Assembly (NCBI RefSeq): GCF_026410405.1
Contig: NZ_JAPMLN010000014.1
Location: 1-64,000, forward strand
From: Marinicella gelatinilytica
GTDB lineage: Bacteria; Pseudomonadota; Gammaproteobacteria; Xanthomonadales; Marinicellaceae
Direction of reading: 5' to 3'
Length of the DNA: 64,000 nucleotides
Below are positions 27,730-35,842 of this stretch, one piece after another. Below the pieces are notes generated by a model. That model did no database searches and was not told the DNA's origin. It saw only the letters and a program-made list of their open reading frames with translations. Position 1 is the stretch's first letter. Each line of letters starts with the position of its first letter. Both the position numbers and the translations under genes were made by a program.

Positions 27730-28688
27730 CACAGCTGTTGAGTCAACTCATCACAAACCTGCCAAAGTACTAAACCATCCTCCAATCTCAACAGCCACAC
27801 AATCGGAATGCCTTTGTTTTCATCGATGCCGTAATAGGCGCCGAGTAGGGTGCCGATGACGATGGCGCGGCCGGCGTTGTCGCCACCTGCGAGGATGTTG
27901 GTTTCTACGGCTTGTTGGTAGGATTCGGTGTTATTGAGGATATGGAAACACAGGGGCATGGCCTGGGATAAGGGGCAGGCGCGGCCGGTGGTTTCGCCGT
28001 ATTGGACGGCATCGGTTTGGGTGCTGTTTAGGGCATCTTTAAGTCCTTTTCGAACGCTTTCCGGAGCTTGTTCAGCGACTTGTTGCAGGGCTGTGTTCAA
28101 TTCTGCGCCGCTTAAAATTAATGTCAATAAATCCGCATAAACCTGTCCATAATCAAGGGCATCTGAGTGGGTGTTGGTGATTTCGGTGGCTTGTTTTAAG
28201 ATTGCTTGGAAGTCATCATGCGCATGATAAGCCAATATAACCGGCGACAATCTGGCCAGGGCGGGTAATTGATCATCTTCTATTCCCGATGGTTCGGTTT
28301 GTCCCGATGCCAGGTTCTTCAATGTGCCTGCGGTGGGTTTGTCGATATATCCCTGAAATGAGCCGCCGGCGCCAAAGCTGTCTTTAAAATGTTGTTGCAC
28401 TGATGCCAAGTTGAATTCGCCCTGGTAGTCATTCATGCTGTTAATCATTAAACGTAAAGATTCGCCGTAATGCGTTAGCATGCCGCTGTGTTTATGGCCG
28501 TGGGCAAAGTAACCGACTTCGTCGCGGTAATTGTATTTATCGACCGGTAGAAAAGCCACCCGGTTGTTGTGCTGTTGAGTGACTTCTTTGATGCGATTAA
28601 CATCGTATAGCCAATGCAGTCCCAGTGAAGCGGCATCGGCGACTAAGCCGCCGATTAGGGTATTTCGGTTTTGATTATGGTTATTCAT
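27726..28688 (-). CDS. ADP-ribosylglycohydrolase (DraG-like) family protein
   Basis: About 320 residues. GGLVADAASLGLHWLYD at the N-terminus and ILAGGDNAGRAIVIGTLLGA near the C-terminus are the two metal-binding regions of the ADP-ribosylglycohydrolase/J1-crystallin fold. Members remove ADP-ribose from proteins or small molecules; the target is unknown. The ATG at 28688 (MNNHNQNRNTLIGGL) is chosen over an upstream start at 28712. No DraT-like transferase is nearby. Confidence 0.87.
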   Translation of the reverse strand: MNNHNQNRNTLIGGLVADAASLGLHWLYDVNRIKEVTQQHNNRVAFLPVDKYNYRDEVGYFAHGHKHSGMLTHYGESLRLMINSMNDYQGEFNLASVQQHFKDSFGAGGSFQGYIDKPTAGTLKNLASGQTEPSGIEDDQLPALARLSPVILAYHAHDDFQAILKQATEITNTHSDALDYGQVYADLLTLILSGAELNTALQQVAEQAPESVRKGLKDALNSTQTDAVQYGETTGRACPLSQAMPLCFHILNNTESYQQAVETNILAGGDNAGRAIVIGTLLGAYYGIDENKGIPIVWLLRLEDGLVLWQVCDELTQQLC

Positions 28689-28739
28689 GGTTTTTATTAT
28701 AAACCATGTCAAGCTGACTTCCTTGTCAGCTATAAAAAC

Positions 28740-31700
28740 TTAGGAGTGATCAGTGGCTTCTTTGGTTTTATGTTGGATAGGCTTGGTATCAGAACGATGA
28801 CCAAACATTCGTTGTTTTAATTTTTCCTTACCTTCATGAACGTCGATACCGATGGCGTACAATGCCGGCACCATAAATAAGGTGACAAAGAAAGCCATAA
28901 AAACACCAAAGGCCAGAGACACCACCACCGGTTGCAGAAATGCCGCTTGGATGGAGCGTTCCAACATCATTGGCATCAGACCGACTATGGTGGTGACTGA
29001 AGTGAGTAAAATGGGCCGGAATCGCGCCACACCGGCTTCGATAATGGCTTCTTTGGCTTCCATGCCTTTGTCTTTGAGTTGATTGCAGTAATCCATCAAC
29101 ACCAAATTATCATTAATAACCACGCCGGCGGCCGCGGCAATACCGAAGTAACTGAAAATTGCCATGGTCATGCCTAAGGCGGCGTGGCCAATGACTGCTC
29201 CAATAAAAGCAAACGGCATGGCAATCATAATCAGTATAGGCTGGGTATAACTCTTGAATGCCACCGCCAACAGGGTATACATCGAGAAAAAGGCAATCAG
29301 ATAAAGACCTAACAGTTCTTTGAAAAAGCGGGCTTCGCCTTCGGCCTGGCCGATTTCACCGCGAATAATGCCGGGATAGCGTTTTTCCCATGCTGGATAA
29401 AAATTGGCTTCCATATCATCAACAATATCCTGCCGAACGTTGTCTTTCATATCGGCACTGACCCGAGCAGCGCGGTTACCGTTCCAGCGTTGAATGCTAT
29501 TAATACCGGGGGCAAATTCTAAATCAGCCACTGATAATAAGGGCACCGCATGGCCATCGGGTGTGCGCACGTGGAAATTATTTAAACTTTCTATGGAATA
29601 GCGCTCAGATTTCGGATAACGCACCTTGACCCGAACATCTTGACCGTTGCGCGGCAGTCGTTGTACTTCTTCGCCAAAGTAGGCTTGTCTCACTTGGCGG
29701 TTGACGGATCCTAAGGTCAGCCCCAATTTGGTGGCACCGGGTTTTAGCGTAATGCGAATTTCCTCAGAGGCGCCATCGAGATTGTTGCGTACATCATAGA
29801 GAGTCTCGTAGGTTCTTAATTGTTTCTCTAAATCAGCAGTGGCAGCCCGTAAGGTATTGAGATCCGGGTGCCGCACAGAGACCTCAAAGGCGGGATCGTT
29901 ATCGCCGTCGGTATATTCGACTGACACTTCTTTGGCGTCGGGGATCTCTCCCATCAGTTCGCGTAAGCGGATGGACGCGTCTTTAGCGGTCATATCACGC
30001 ACTTCAGGTGGTGACAATTTGACAATCGCCATGACGCTGTCGCGTCGAGAACGGGTGTACCAGTTTTCAATGAGCTCACCTTCACCTTCGGTGCGTTCAC
30101 TGACCTCGTCTACCAGTGCTTGTTCTGCTTGTTGCAATTGCGCCAGAATTTCTAAAGCGCGGCTGTAAGGTGCGCCTTCGGGCAACACCACATTGACCCT
30201 AATTTCATCGGATTCGATGTCCGGCATAAAGCCTTTTTTCACCAAACCATTGCCAAACATGCCAAAGCCAATAACAAGTAAGCCGATAAAAATGCTGGCG
30301 GTTAGATACTGATGGGTTAAGGCCCAATTAATCATGCGGCGATAATGTTTATCAGCGAAGTTAATAATGCCATGGGCGATTTTTTTCTGTAAACGACCAA
30401 AGCGGTTGTGAACCACCCGCGGTTTCATTTTCGATAAATGTGCCGGTAATATAAACAAAGATTCAATGAGTGAGAATGTCAAAGCCAGAATCACCACCCA
30501 GGTAATGTGGCGGGTAAATTCACTGGTAGAACCGCCCAAAAATAACCAGGGTAAAAAGGCCATAATGGTGGTTAAGACACCGAAAATAACCGGTTTGGCC
30601 ACCATTTGGGTGCCGGCAATGGCGGCATTAACGCCGCCGCCCATCTCCATGGATTTGCTGTGAATACCTTCGCCCACCACAATGGCGTCATCGACCACAA
30701 TACCCAACACCAGTAAAAAGGCAAAAGTGGACAGCATATTTAAAGACACGCCCACAGTCGGTAAAAATACAAAGGCACCGGCATAAGCAGTGGCAATACC
30801 AATCGCCACCCACAGTGCCACTTTGGGTCGTAAGGTCATCATCAATACAAATAACACTAAAATCAAACCCATAAAAGCCGACGAGCCGATGGTGCTCATG
30901 CGACTTTTAAAGTCTTCGGCGCTGTCGGTCCAAAGTGTCAGTTTGGCATTGTCAGGTAAGGTTTCCTGGCGTTTGGCAATCCACTCATTGGCGGCTTCGG
31001 AGGCGGTGACAATATCCATGATCTCGGTGGTCATGACCTGAATCAGTACCGCAGGCTCGCCATTTAAAGTGGCTAAAATGGGCTCATCCTCAAAACCATC
31101 AATCACAGTGGCGACATCACCAACCCGCACCACGCCGCCGTCCTGGTCTTCGCGAATAATAATATTCTCAAAGTCAGTTTCGGTGTCGGCTTGATTACGA
31201 ACTTTCAGTTGATAGCTACCGGTTTGGGTGCGAACCGTTCCGGCAGATTGGTTTAAAGAAGCACTGCGAATGGCATTGGCAACATCTGAAAATGTAAGGC
31301 CGTAACGTTTTAAGGCCAATTCACCGACTTCAATGGAGACTTCTTCATTGCGGGTGCCGAATAATTCCACCACGGTAATGGCCGGTAGTTGTGCCACTTC
31401 ACGGCGCAGTTGTTCAGCCAGCCGTTTTAATTCGCGTTCTTCCATATCACCATGTAAGGCGATACGAATAAATTCATTGCGGTTAACCCATTGCTGCACA
31501 ATCGGCGGTTCCATGTCTGAAGGGAAGGTGGAGATGGAGTCAATCCGGATTTTGACGTCATTAAGGAATTGGGTGAAATCCACTTGTTGTTCAGCCAGAA
31601 TATAAACAGCACCGCTGCCTTCCCGGGAGCTGGAACGAACCCACTCAATGGCGTCCATGTCACTCACCGATTCTTCAATGCGTGCCACTAACTGCTCTTC

Positions 31701-31880
31701 CACTTCCTGTGGTGATGCACCGGGCCAGGCCACCCCAATATATAAACCGGGAAAGCGTACTTGTGGTTCCATTTCTCGCTCTAAAGAATTAAAACCAATG
31801 ATACCGGCCAAGAAAATGCCAATCATCATCAGGTTTGCGGCGACGTGGTTATTGGCCCACCAGGCAATGAGACGGTTCAT
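28740..31880 (-). CDS. RND-family efflux pump, inner-membrane permease
   Basis: 1046 residues, normal length for AcrB-type pumps. The N-terminal helix is followed by FPGLYIGVAWPGASPQEVEE, two large periplasmic loops, the proton-relay helix with LVLGIVVDDAIVVGEG, and the mirrored ILLTSVTTIVGLMPM region. It exports hydrophobic or cationic compounds through a tripartite complex. The adaptor gene lies 12 bases upstream. No outer-membrane channel gene is present, so a TolC encoded elsewhere is probably shared. Confidence 0.94.
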   Translation of the reverse strand: MNRLIAWWANNHVAANLMMIGIFLAGIIGFNSLEREMEPQVRFPGLYIGVAWPGASPQEVEEQLVARIEESVSDMDAIEWVRSSSREGSGAVYILAEQQVDFTQFLNDVKIRIDSISTFPSDMEPPIVQQWVNRNEFIRIALHGDMEERELKRLAEQLRREVAQLPAITVVELFGTRNEEVSIEVGELALKRYGLTFSDVANAIRSASLNQSAGTVRTQTGSYQLKVRNQADTETDFENIIIREDQDGGVVRVGDVATVIDGFEDEPILATLNGEPAVLIQVMTTEIMDIVTASEAANEWIAKRQETLPDNAKLTLWTDSAEDFKSRMSTIGSSAFMGLILVLFVLMMTLRPKVALWVAIGIATAYAGAFVFLPTVGVSLNMLSTFAFLLVLGIVVDDAIVVGEGIHSKSMEMGGGVNAAIAGTQMVAKPVIFGVLTTIMAFLPWLFLGGSTSEFTRHITWVVILALTFSLIESLFILPAHLSKMKPRVVHNRFGRLQKKIAHGIINFADKHYRRMINWALTHQYLTASIFIGLLVIGFGMFGNGLVKKGFMPDIESDEIRVNVVLPEGAPYSRALEILAQLQQAEQALVDEVSERTEGEGELIENWYTRSRRDSVMAIVKLSPPEVRDMTAKDASIRLRELMGEIPDAKEVSVEYTDGDNDPAFEVSVRHPDLNTLRAATADLEKQLRTYETLYDVRNNLDGASEEIRITLKPGATKLGLTLGSVNRQVRQAYFGEEVQRLPRNGQDVRVKVRYPKSERYSIESLNNFHVRTPDGHAVPLLSVADLEFAPGINSIQRWNGNRAARVSADMKDNVRQDIVDDMEANFYPAWEKRYPGIIRGEIGQAEGEARFFKELLGLYLIAFFSMYTLLAVAFKSYTQPILIMIAMPFAFIGAVIGHAALGMTMAIFSYFGIAAAAGVVINDNLVLMDYCNQLKDKGMEAKEAIIEAGVARFRPILLTSVTTIVGLMPMMLERSIQAAFLQPVVVSLAFGVFMAFFVTLFMVPALYAIGIDVHEGKEKLKQRMFGHRSDTKPIQHKTKEATDHS

Positions 31881-31892
31881 AATCGTTCCCCT

Positions 31893-33104
31893 TTAATTAT
31901 TTAGAGCAGGTTGCGCTTGTTCGTTATCAACAGCAGCGGTGGCTTTTTCTTTGGATAATGGAATAACTTTCATGCCGTCATAAACATTATTGACAGTCGA
32001 GGTCACCACTTGCTCATCGCCATGAATGCCCTTTTTCAGCATCACTTCATCTGCGGTGGTGGCATAAACTTCGACCTGACGAATTCGTAGATTATTATCG
32101 CCATCAACCACATAGATGGAGTCATCCTGTCGCAGGGCATCACGCGGCAGTACCCAAGCTTCGGTTTCTTCGCTACCGGTTATGTGTGCTATGACGAACA
32201 TGCCGACCGCAAAAGGTGCACCATTATCAGCGGCTTCGCCATAAGGATCTTGTACTTCGGCAATGGCGTAAGTTAAGCGGGTGTTTTGATCAACCGCAGC
32301 ATTGGTCCGGACAATACGGCCTTGCCATTGATGTGTGGTTCGACCTATTTCGGTGGTAAAAGTAACTTTTGGTGCAGATTCTGCATCGGCTTCAAACCCC
32401 AGTGGTATTTTAAGGGTGGCCAATTGTAAATCTGTCAGCGGTAAACGCACTTGTGCGGTATCAACCGAAAAAACCCGACCCAGTAAGGTGCCGGCAGCAA
32501 CGTACTGACCTAAGCCGATATCACGGGAAACCACACGGCCTTTGAATGGCACTTTTATTTCGGTGCGTTGCACATTTAATTGGGCTTCTTGTAAGTCAGC
32601 TTTAGCGGCGCGTAATTTGGCCTCTGCTTCAAGGACTTGTGGTTTGTTGAGGGCAAAGGGTGAAGGTTTAGAATCACCTTTTTTCTGGTCCCAGGTGTCT
32701 TTTTTCATTTTTTCATTGGCCAATTCACGCTCTAAGGCGACCTGGGCTTCGGCGACCCGGGCTTCAGCACGAATAACCGCGACTTTATAGTCGGTGTCAT
32801 CAATTTTAACCAATACGGTATCGGCATCAATGGCCGCACCTTCATCGAAATCTTCACTGATGCTAATCACATGACCACTGACCCGAGAAGTTAATGGAAT
32901 TTCATTTTTTGGCCGCACTTCACCCTGGGTTTCGACATCGATGGTGCGTTTAATTTGTTGTGCCTGTGTGACGTATAAAGAAACTGTACGTTCAGTACTT
33001 TCCTTTTTCTCAGGCTCCGGTTTGCCAGCGACCATCAGTTTTAAGCCGACATAGCTAACAACCAGTACCCCGATGGGCAACATAATTTTGGTTAATTTAT
33101 TCAT
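31893..33104 (-). CDS. RND efflux periplasmic adaptor subunit
   Basis: 403 residues. An N-terminal membrane anchor (KIMLPIGVLVVSYVGLKLMV), the lipoyl half-motifs (EIPLTSRVSGHVISISEDFDEG and VPFKGRVVSRDIGLGQYVAAG), a helical hairpin between them (ARVAEAQVALERELANEKM), and a beta-barrel domain. It links the pump to the outer-membrane channel. First gene of a two-gene operon; its 5' region is shared with the divergent P450 locus. Confidence 0.92.
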   Translation of the reverse strand: MNKLTKIMLPIGVLVVSYVGLKLMVAGKPEPEKKESTERTVSLYVTQAQQIKRTIDVETQGEVRPKNEIPLTSRVSGHVISISEDFDEGAAIDADTVLVKIDDTDYKVAVIRAEARVAEAQVALERELANEKMKKDTWDQKKGDSKPSPFALNKPQVLEAEAKLRAAKADLQEAQLNVQRTEIKVPFKGRVVSRDIGLGQYVAAGTLLGRVFSVDTAQVRLPLTDLQLATLKIPLGFEADAESAPKVTFTTEIGRTTHQWQGRIVRTNAAVDQNTRLTYAIAEVQDPYGEAADNGAPFAVGMFVIAHITGSEETEAWVLPRDALRQDDSIYVVDGDNNLRIRQVEVYATTADEVMLKKGIHGDEQVVTSTVNNVYDGMKVIPLSKEKATAAVDNEQAQPALNN

Positions 33105-33253
33105 GGTGTTTCCCTAGTTCTGTGTGCTTGTGGTTTTTTTAAATTTTGTAACAACAATGAGCCGAGATTGTATTTAAACAAATTAAGTGCGTTATTACAT
33201 GGGCCAGAAGTCAGTATTTATATGCGTAATCAATGATTTATAGGACACAAGTA

Positions 33254-33412
33254 ATGGTTATTCTTAATGAAAATATGGTGTTTTACGCTGTGTCTTTAGA
33301 TAACCGCAAAATGCGCGCAGATTTGCGGGTCGGGTATTGTGGTTTGATGCAAATCAAATATCAAGGTAAAAGTCATGTCATAACGTTGTCTGCGCTTGCA
33401 CCTAAGACTTGA
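33254..33412 (+). CDS. Possible small protein (52 residues)
   Basis: An open frame starting MVILNENMVFYAVSLDNRKM and ending LSALAPKT, preceded by AGGA eight bases before the ATG. No homology is recognised. It lies 40 bases before the P450 gene and contains the FNR-type box, so it may instead be ordinary leader sequence. The rest of the 348-bp gap (33105-33253) shows nothing else. Confidence 0.3.
   Translation: MVILNENMVFYAVSLDNRKMRADLRVGYCGLMQIKYQGKSHVITLSALAPKT
33344..33357. promoter_or_regulatory. FNR/Anr-type binding site
   Basis: TTGATGCAAATCAA is a perfect TTGAT-N4-ATCAA palindrome, the consensus for oxygen-sensing FNR-family regulators. It lies 95 bases upstream of the P450 start and ~245 bases from the RND adaptor start, so either divergent gene could be the target. 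Confidence 0.5.
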
Positions 33413-33452
33413 ATCGGGACAATGAAGGTTTTGTATATGACAGGCGACTCTT

Positions 33453-34583
33453 ATGTCTCACCATGAAGATTGGAATCCGCGTTCAGATGAGAGTTTAAAT
33501 CAGGCCATTACGACCTTTGATCGTATGCGGGCGGAATGTCCGGTGGCTTACAGCGACTATTTGAAATGGTCTGTTTTTCGGCATGCCGATGTGACCACCA
33601 TTGTTAATGACCACAAAACCTTCAGCAATCAGGTCTCACGACACATCTCAGTGCCCAATGGCATGGATCCGCCGACGCACACAGTGTATCGTGATTTGAT
33701 TAATCCATATTTCAGTGATCAAGCGGTGCATGAATTTGAACCAACTTGTCAGGAGATTGCCGGACGCTACGCACATTTAATCAATCAGGCTCAGGAACTT
33801 GATTTTATGGCAGAATTTGCCTGGCCGGTGGCGGTGGCCATGCAGTGTGCTTTTTTGGGTTGGTCAGATCAACACATCGAACCCTTAACGGTATGGGTCA
33901 AAAGAAACCAAAAAGCCACCCTGGCACAAGACCGGGCTGAACTGGCAGATTGTGCTGCAGAGTTTGAGGTCATTGTTTCGGGTGTTATTGAGCGTCATCA
34001 GAATAAAGACGATGTTACCGCACGCCTGTTACAAGAACGTGTTCATGACGAGCCGCTAACCCGCAGCCAGCTCATCAGCATTTTACGCAATTGGGCGGTG
34101 GGTGAAATTGGTACCATGGCGGCGGCCATGGGGATTTTGCTACAATTTTTAACCGAAAGCCCAAATATCCAGCAGCAACTGCGAGCGGATGGCGCAAAAA
34201 TTCCCGAGGCCATCGAAGAAATCTTGCGTTTGCAGGGACCCTTGGTCACCAACCGCCGTAAAACCACGTGCCCGGTTAAATTGGGCGGTCGTGATATTCC
34301 GGTAGATTCTATATTAAGTTTAAATTGGGTGTCAGCCAACCGTGATGACAGTGTTTTTGAAGATGCCGAACAGTTTCGTTGGGGTCGAGATCACAGTCAA
34401 AATTTATTGTATGGTGCCGGTATTCACTATTGCCCCGGTGCCGGTTTGGCGCGCATGGAGCTCAAAGCAGTTATCACGGCTTTACTTGATGTCAGCAGCG
34501 ACATTGAAAGCGCCGGTGAAACCACAGCCGCGCATTATCCTGGCAGTGGTTATGCCACGCTGCCGATTCACATGCTAAAATAA
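33453..34583 (+). CDS. Cytochrome P450
   Basis: 376 residues, soluble bacterial class. The heme-ligand Cys327 lies in GAGIHYCPGAGLARMELK, and the ExxR pair is Glu256-Arg259 in AIEEILRLQGP. The I-helix region reads NWAVGEIGTMAAAMG (residues 213-227), where most P450s have (A/G)GxDT; the usual acid-alcohol pair is not in its normal arrangement, which may alter oxygen activation. The substrate is unknown. No ferredoxin or reductase gene is adjacent; the rubredoxin at 12.9 kb is distant. It is divergent from the RND pump. Confidence 0.93.
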   Translation: MSHHEDWNPRSDESLNQAITTFDRMRAECPVAYSDYLKWSVFRHADVTTIVNDHKTFSNQVSRHISVPNGMDPPTHTVYRDLINPYFSDQAVHEFEPTCQEIAGRYAHLINQAQELDFMAEFAWPVAVAMQCAFLGWSDQHIEPLTVWVKRNQKATLAQDRAELADCAAEFEVIVSGVIERHQNKDDVTARLLQERVHDEPLTRSQLISILRNWAVGEIGTMAAAMGILLQFLTESPNIQQQLRADGAKIPEAIEEILRLQGPLVTNRRKTTCPVKLGGRDIPVDSILSLNWVSANRDDSVFEDAEQFRWGRDHSQNLLYGAGIHYCPGAGLARMELKAVITALLDVSSDIESAGETTAAHYPGSGYATLPIHMLK

Positions 34584-34592
34584 AGTAAGCGT

Positions 34593-34660
34593 TAGAGACC
34601 TTTGCATTCAATTTTTCGCTTATCCGCGTCGCTCTCGGGCTTGACCCGTGAGTCCGGTAT
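34593..34660. repeat. Fragment of a MITE end plus a palindromic repeat remnant
   Basis: TAGAGACCTTTGCAT (34593-34607) matches the terminus of the element at 16485 at 14 of 15 bases, but no second end is found before the next gene. It is followed by CTCGGGCTTGACCCGTGAG-type sequence (34628-34657) of a class also seen at 42448. It appears to be a decayed insertion between the P450 and methyltransferase genes. Confidence 0.45.
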
Positions 34661-34746
34661 GCGTAGCATTTAAGGTGAGTGTCACCACATCGTTGACTGA
34701 GCTGTCTTGGGTGGTGAATGATTGAGGATATGTTAGGAGTCAAGTC

Positions 34747-35337
34747 ATGAGTTGGGACGATCGTTACAATGATGAGGGTTATTTCTATGGGGTGGCACCC
34801 AATGATTTTTTGGCGGCAGAATACCAGGCCATTCCGTTGGGTCGGGTACTGTGCCTGGCTGAAGGTGAAGGCCGCAATGCGGTGTTCTTAGCGGAACAGG
34901 GCTATCAAGTCACGGCTGTGGATGCCTCAAAAGTGGGTTTGGAAAAAGCCAAAAAACTGGCCCGGGACCGTGGTGTAGAGATTACCACCGTGCAAGCTGA
35001 TTTGGCTGAATATCAGATTGAAGCCTCATCTTGGCATGGCATTGTTTCCATCTTTTGCCATTTACCACCAAAATTACGACAACGGGTTCACCGGGCGGTT
35101 GCGGACGGATTGGTGTTAGGTGGCGCGCTGGTGTTAGAGGCTTACACACCGGCTCAGTTAAATAACAATACCGGCGGACCACCGAGTGCTGAATTGATGA
35201 TGGATGCAGCCATGCTCAAAGCTGATTTTAAGGCGTTGGATATTGTCCATCTGGCTGAATTAAAGCGCGATGTTATCGAAGGCCGCGGTCACACCGGTGC
35301 TGCCGATGTGGTGCAATTATTAGCGACAAAACCATGA
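34747..35337 (+). CDS. Class I SAM-dependent methyltransferase
   Basis: 196 residues. The opening MSWDDRYNDEGYFYGVAPND and SAM motif VLCLAEGEGRNAVFLAEQGY resemble the small TehB/UbiE-like methyltransferases; the second motif VTAVDASKVGLEKA follows. The substrate is unknown. The stop codon overlaps the start of the following VOC gene by 4 bases, so they are a translationally coupled pair. Confidence 0.87.
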   Translation: MSWDDRYNDEGYFYGVAPNDFLAAEYQAIPLGRVLCLAEGEGRNAVFLAEQGYQVTAVDASKVGLEKAKKLARDRGVEITTVQADLAEYQIEASSWHGIVSIFCHLPPKLRQRVHRAVADGLVLGGALVLEAYTPAQLNNNTGGPPSAELMMDAAMLKADFKALDIVHLAELKRDVIEGRGHTGAADVVQLLATKP

Positions 35338-35771
35338 ACACAATAACACCTTTTCATTTAGCCATACCATGCCGTGATGTCGCGGAAGCCACCGCTTTTT
35401 ATCGTGATGTCCTGGGTTGTTCTTTGGGACGTTCCAGTGATGACTGGATTGATTTAAACCTGTTCGGACATCAACTGGTGTGTCATTTAGACCCGAGTTT
35501 AGGTCACACTGGCCAAGTCACGCTGGTGCACAGTGATGTCGATGCCCATGCGGTGCCGATTCCACATTTTGGCGTGGTGTTAAGGATGACGGATTGGAAT
35601 CAATTAGCCGCACGCTTAAAGGATTATGGCATACAGTTTATGATTGAACCTTATGTGCGCTTTAAAGGCCGGGCCGGTGAGCAGGCCACCATGTTTTTTA
35701 AAGACCCCTCAGGCAATGCCCTGGAATTTAAAGCTTTTAAAGACCTGAGCCGTTTGTTTGCCACCGATTAA
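35334..35771 (+). CDS. VOC-family (glyoxalase-like) protein
   Basis: 145 residues: PFHLAIPCRDVAEATAFYRD then VLGCSLGRSSDDWIDLNLFG, with FFKDPSGNALEFKAF closing the fold. These match small VOC dioxygenase-like proteins often annotated only as glyoxalase/bleomycin-resistance family. Coupled to the methyltransferase upstream and ended by a strong hairpin. Confidence 0.83.
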   Translation: MNTITPFHLAIPCRDVAEATAFYRDVLGCSLGRSSDDWIDLNLFGHQLVCHLDPSLGHTGQVTLVHSDVDAHAVPIPHFGVVLRMTDWNQLAARLKDYGIQFMIEPYVRFKGRAGEQATMFFKDPSGNALEFKAFKDLSRLFATD

Positions 35772-35793
35772 TTGGTATTTGACTTTCAGACAA

Positions 35794-35823
35794 AAAAACG
35801 CCGCAGAATTTAGCGGCGTTTTT
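35794..35823. terminator. Bidirectional terminator
   Basis: Stem AAAAACGCCGC/GCGGCGTTTTT (35794-35804 and 35813-35823) with an 8-base loop, flanked by A- and T-runs. It separates the convergent VOC and S9 peptidase genes and can serve both. Confidence 0.9.
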
Positions 35824-35842
35824 ATTAGGCTTACTTTAATTT

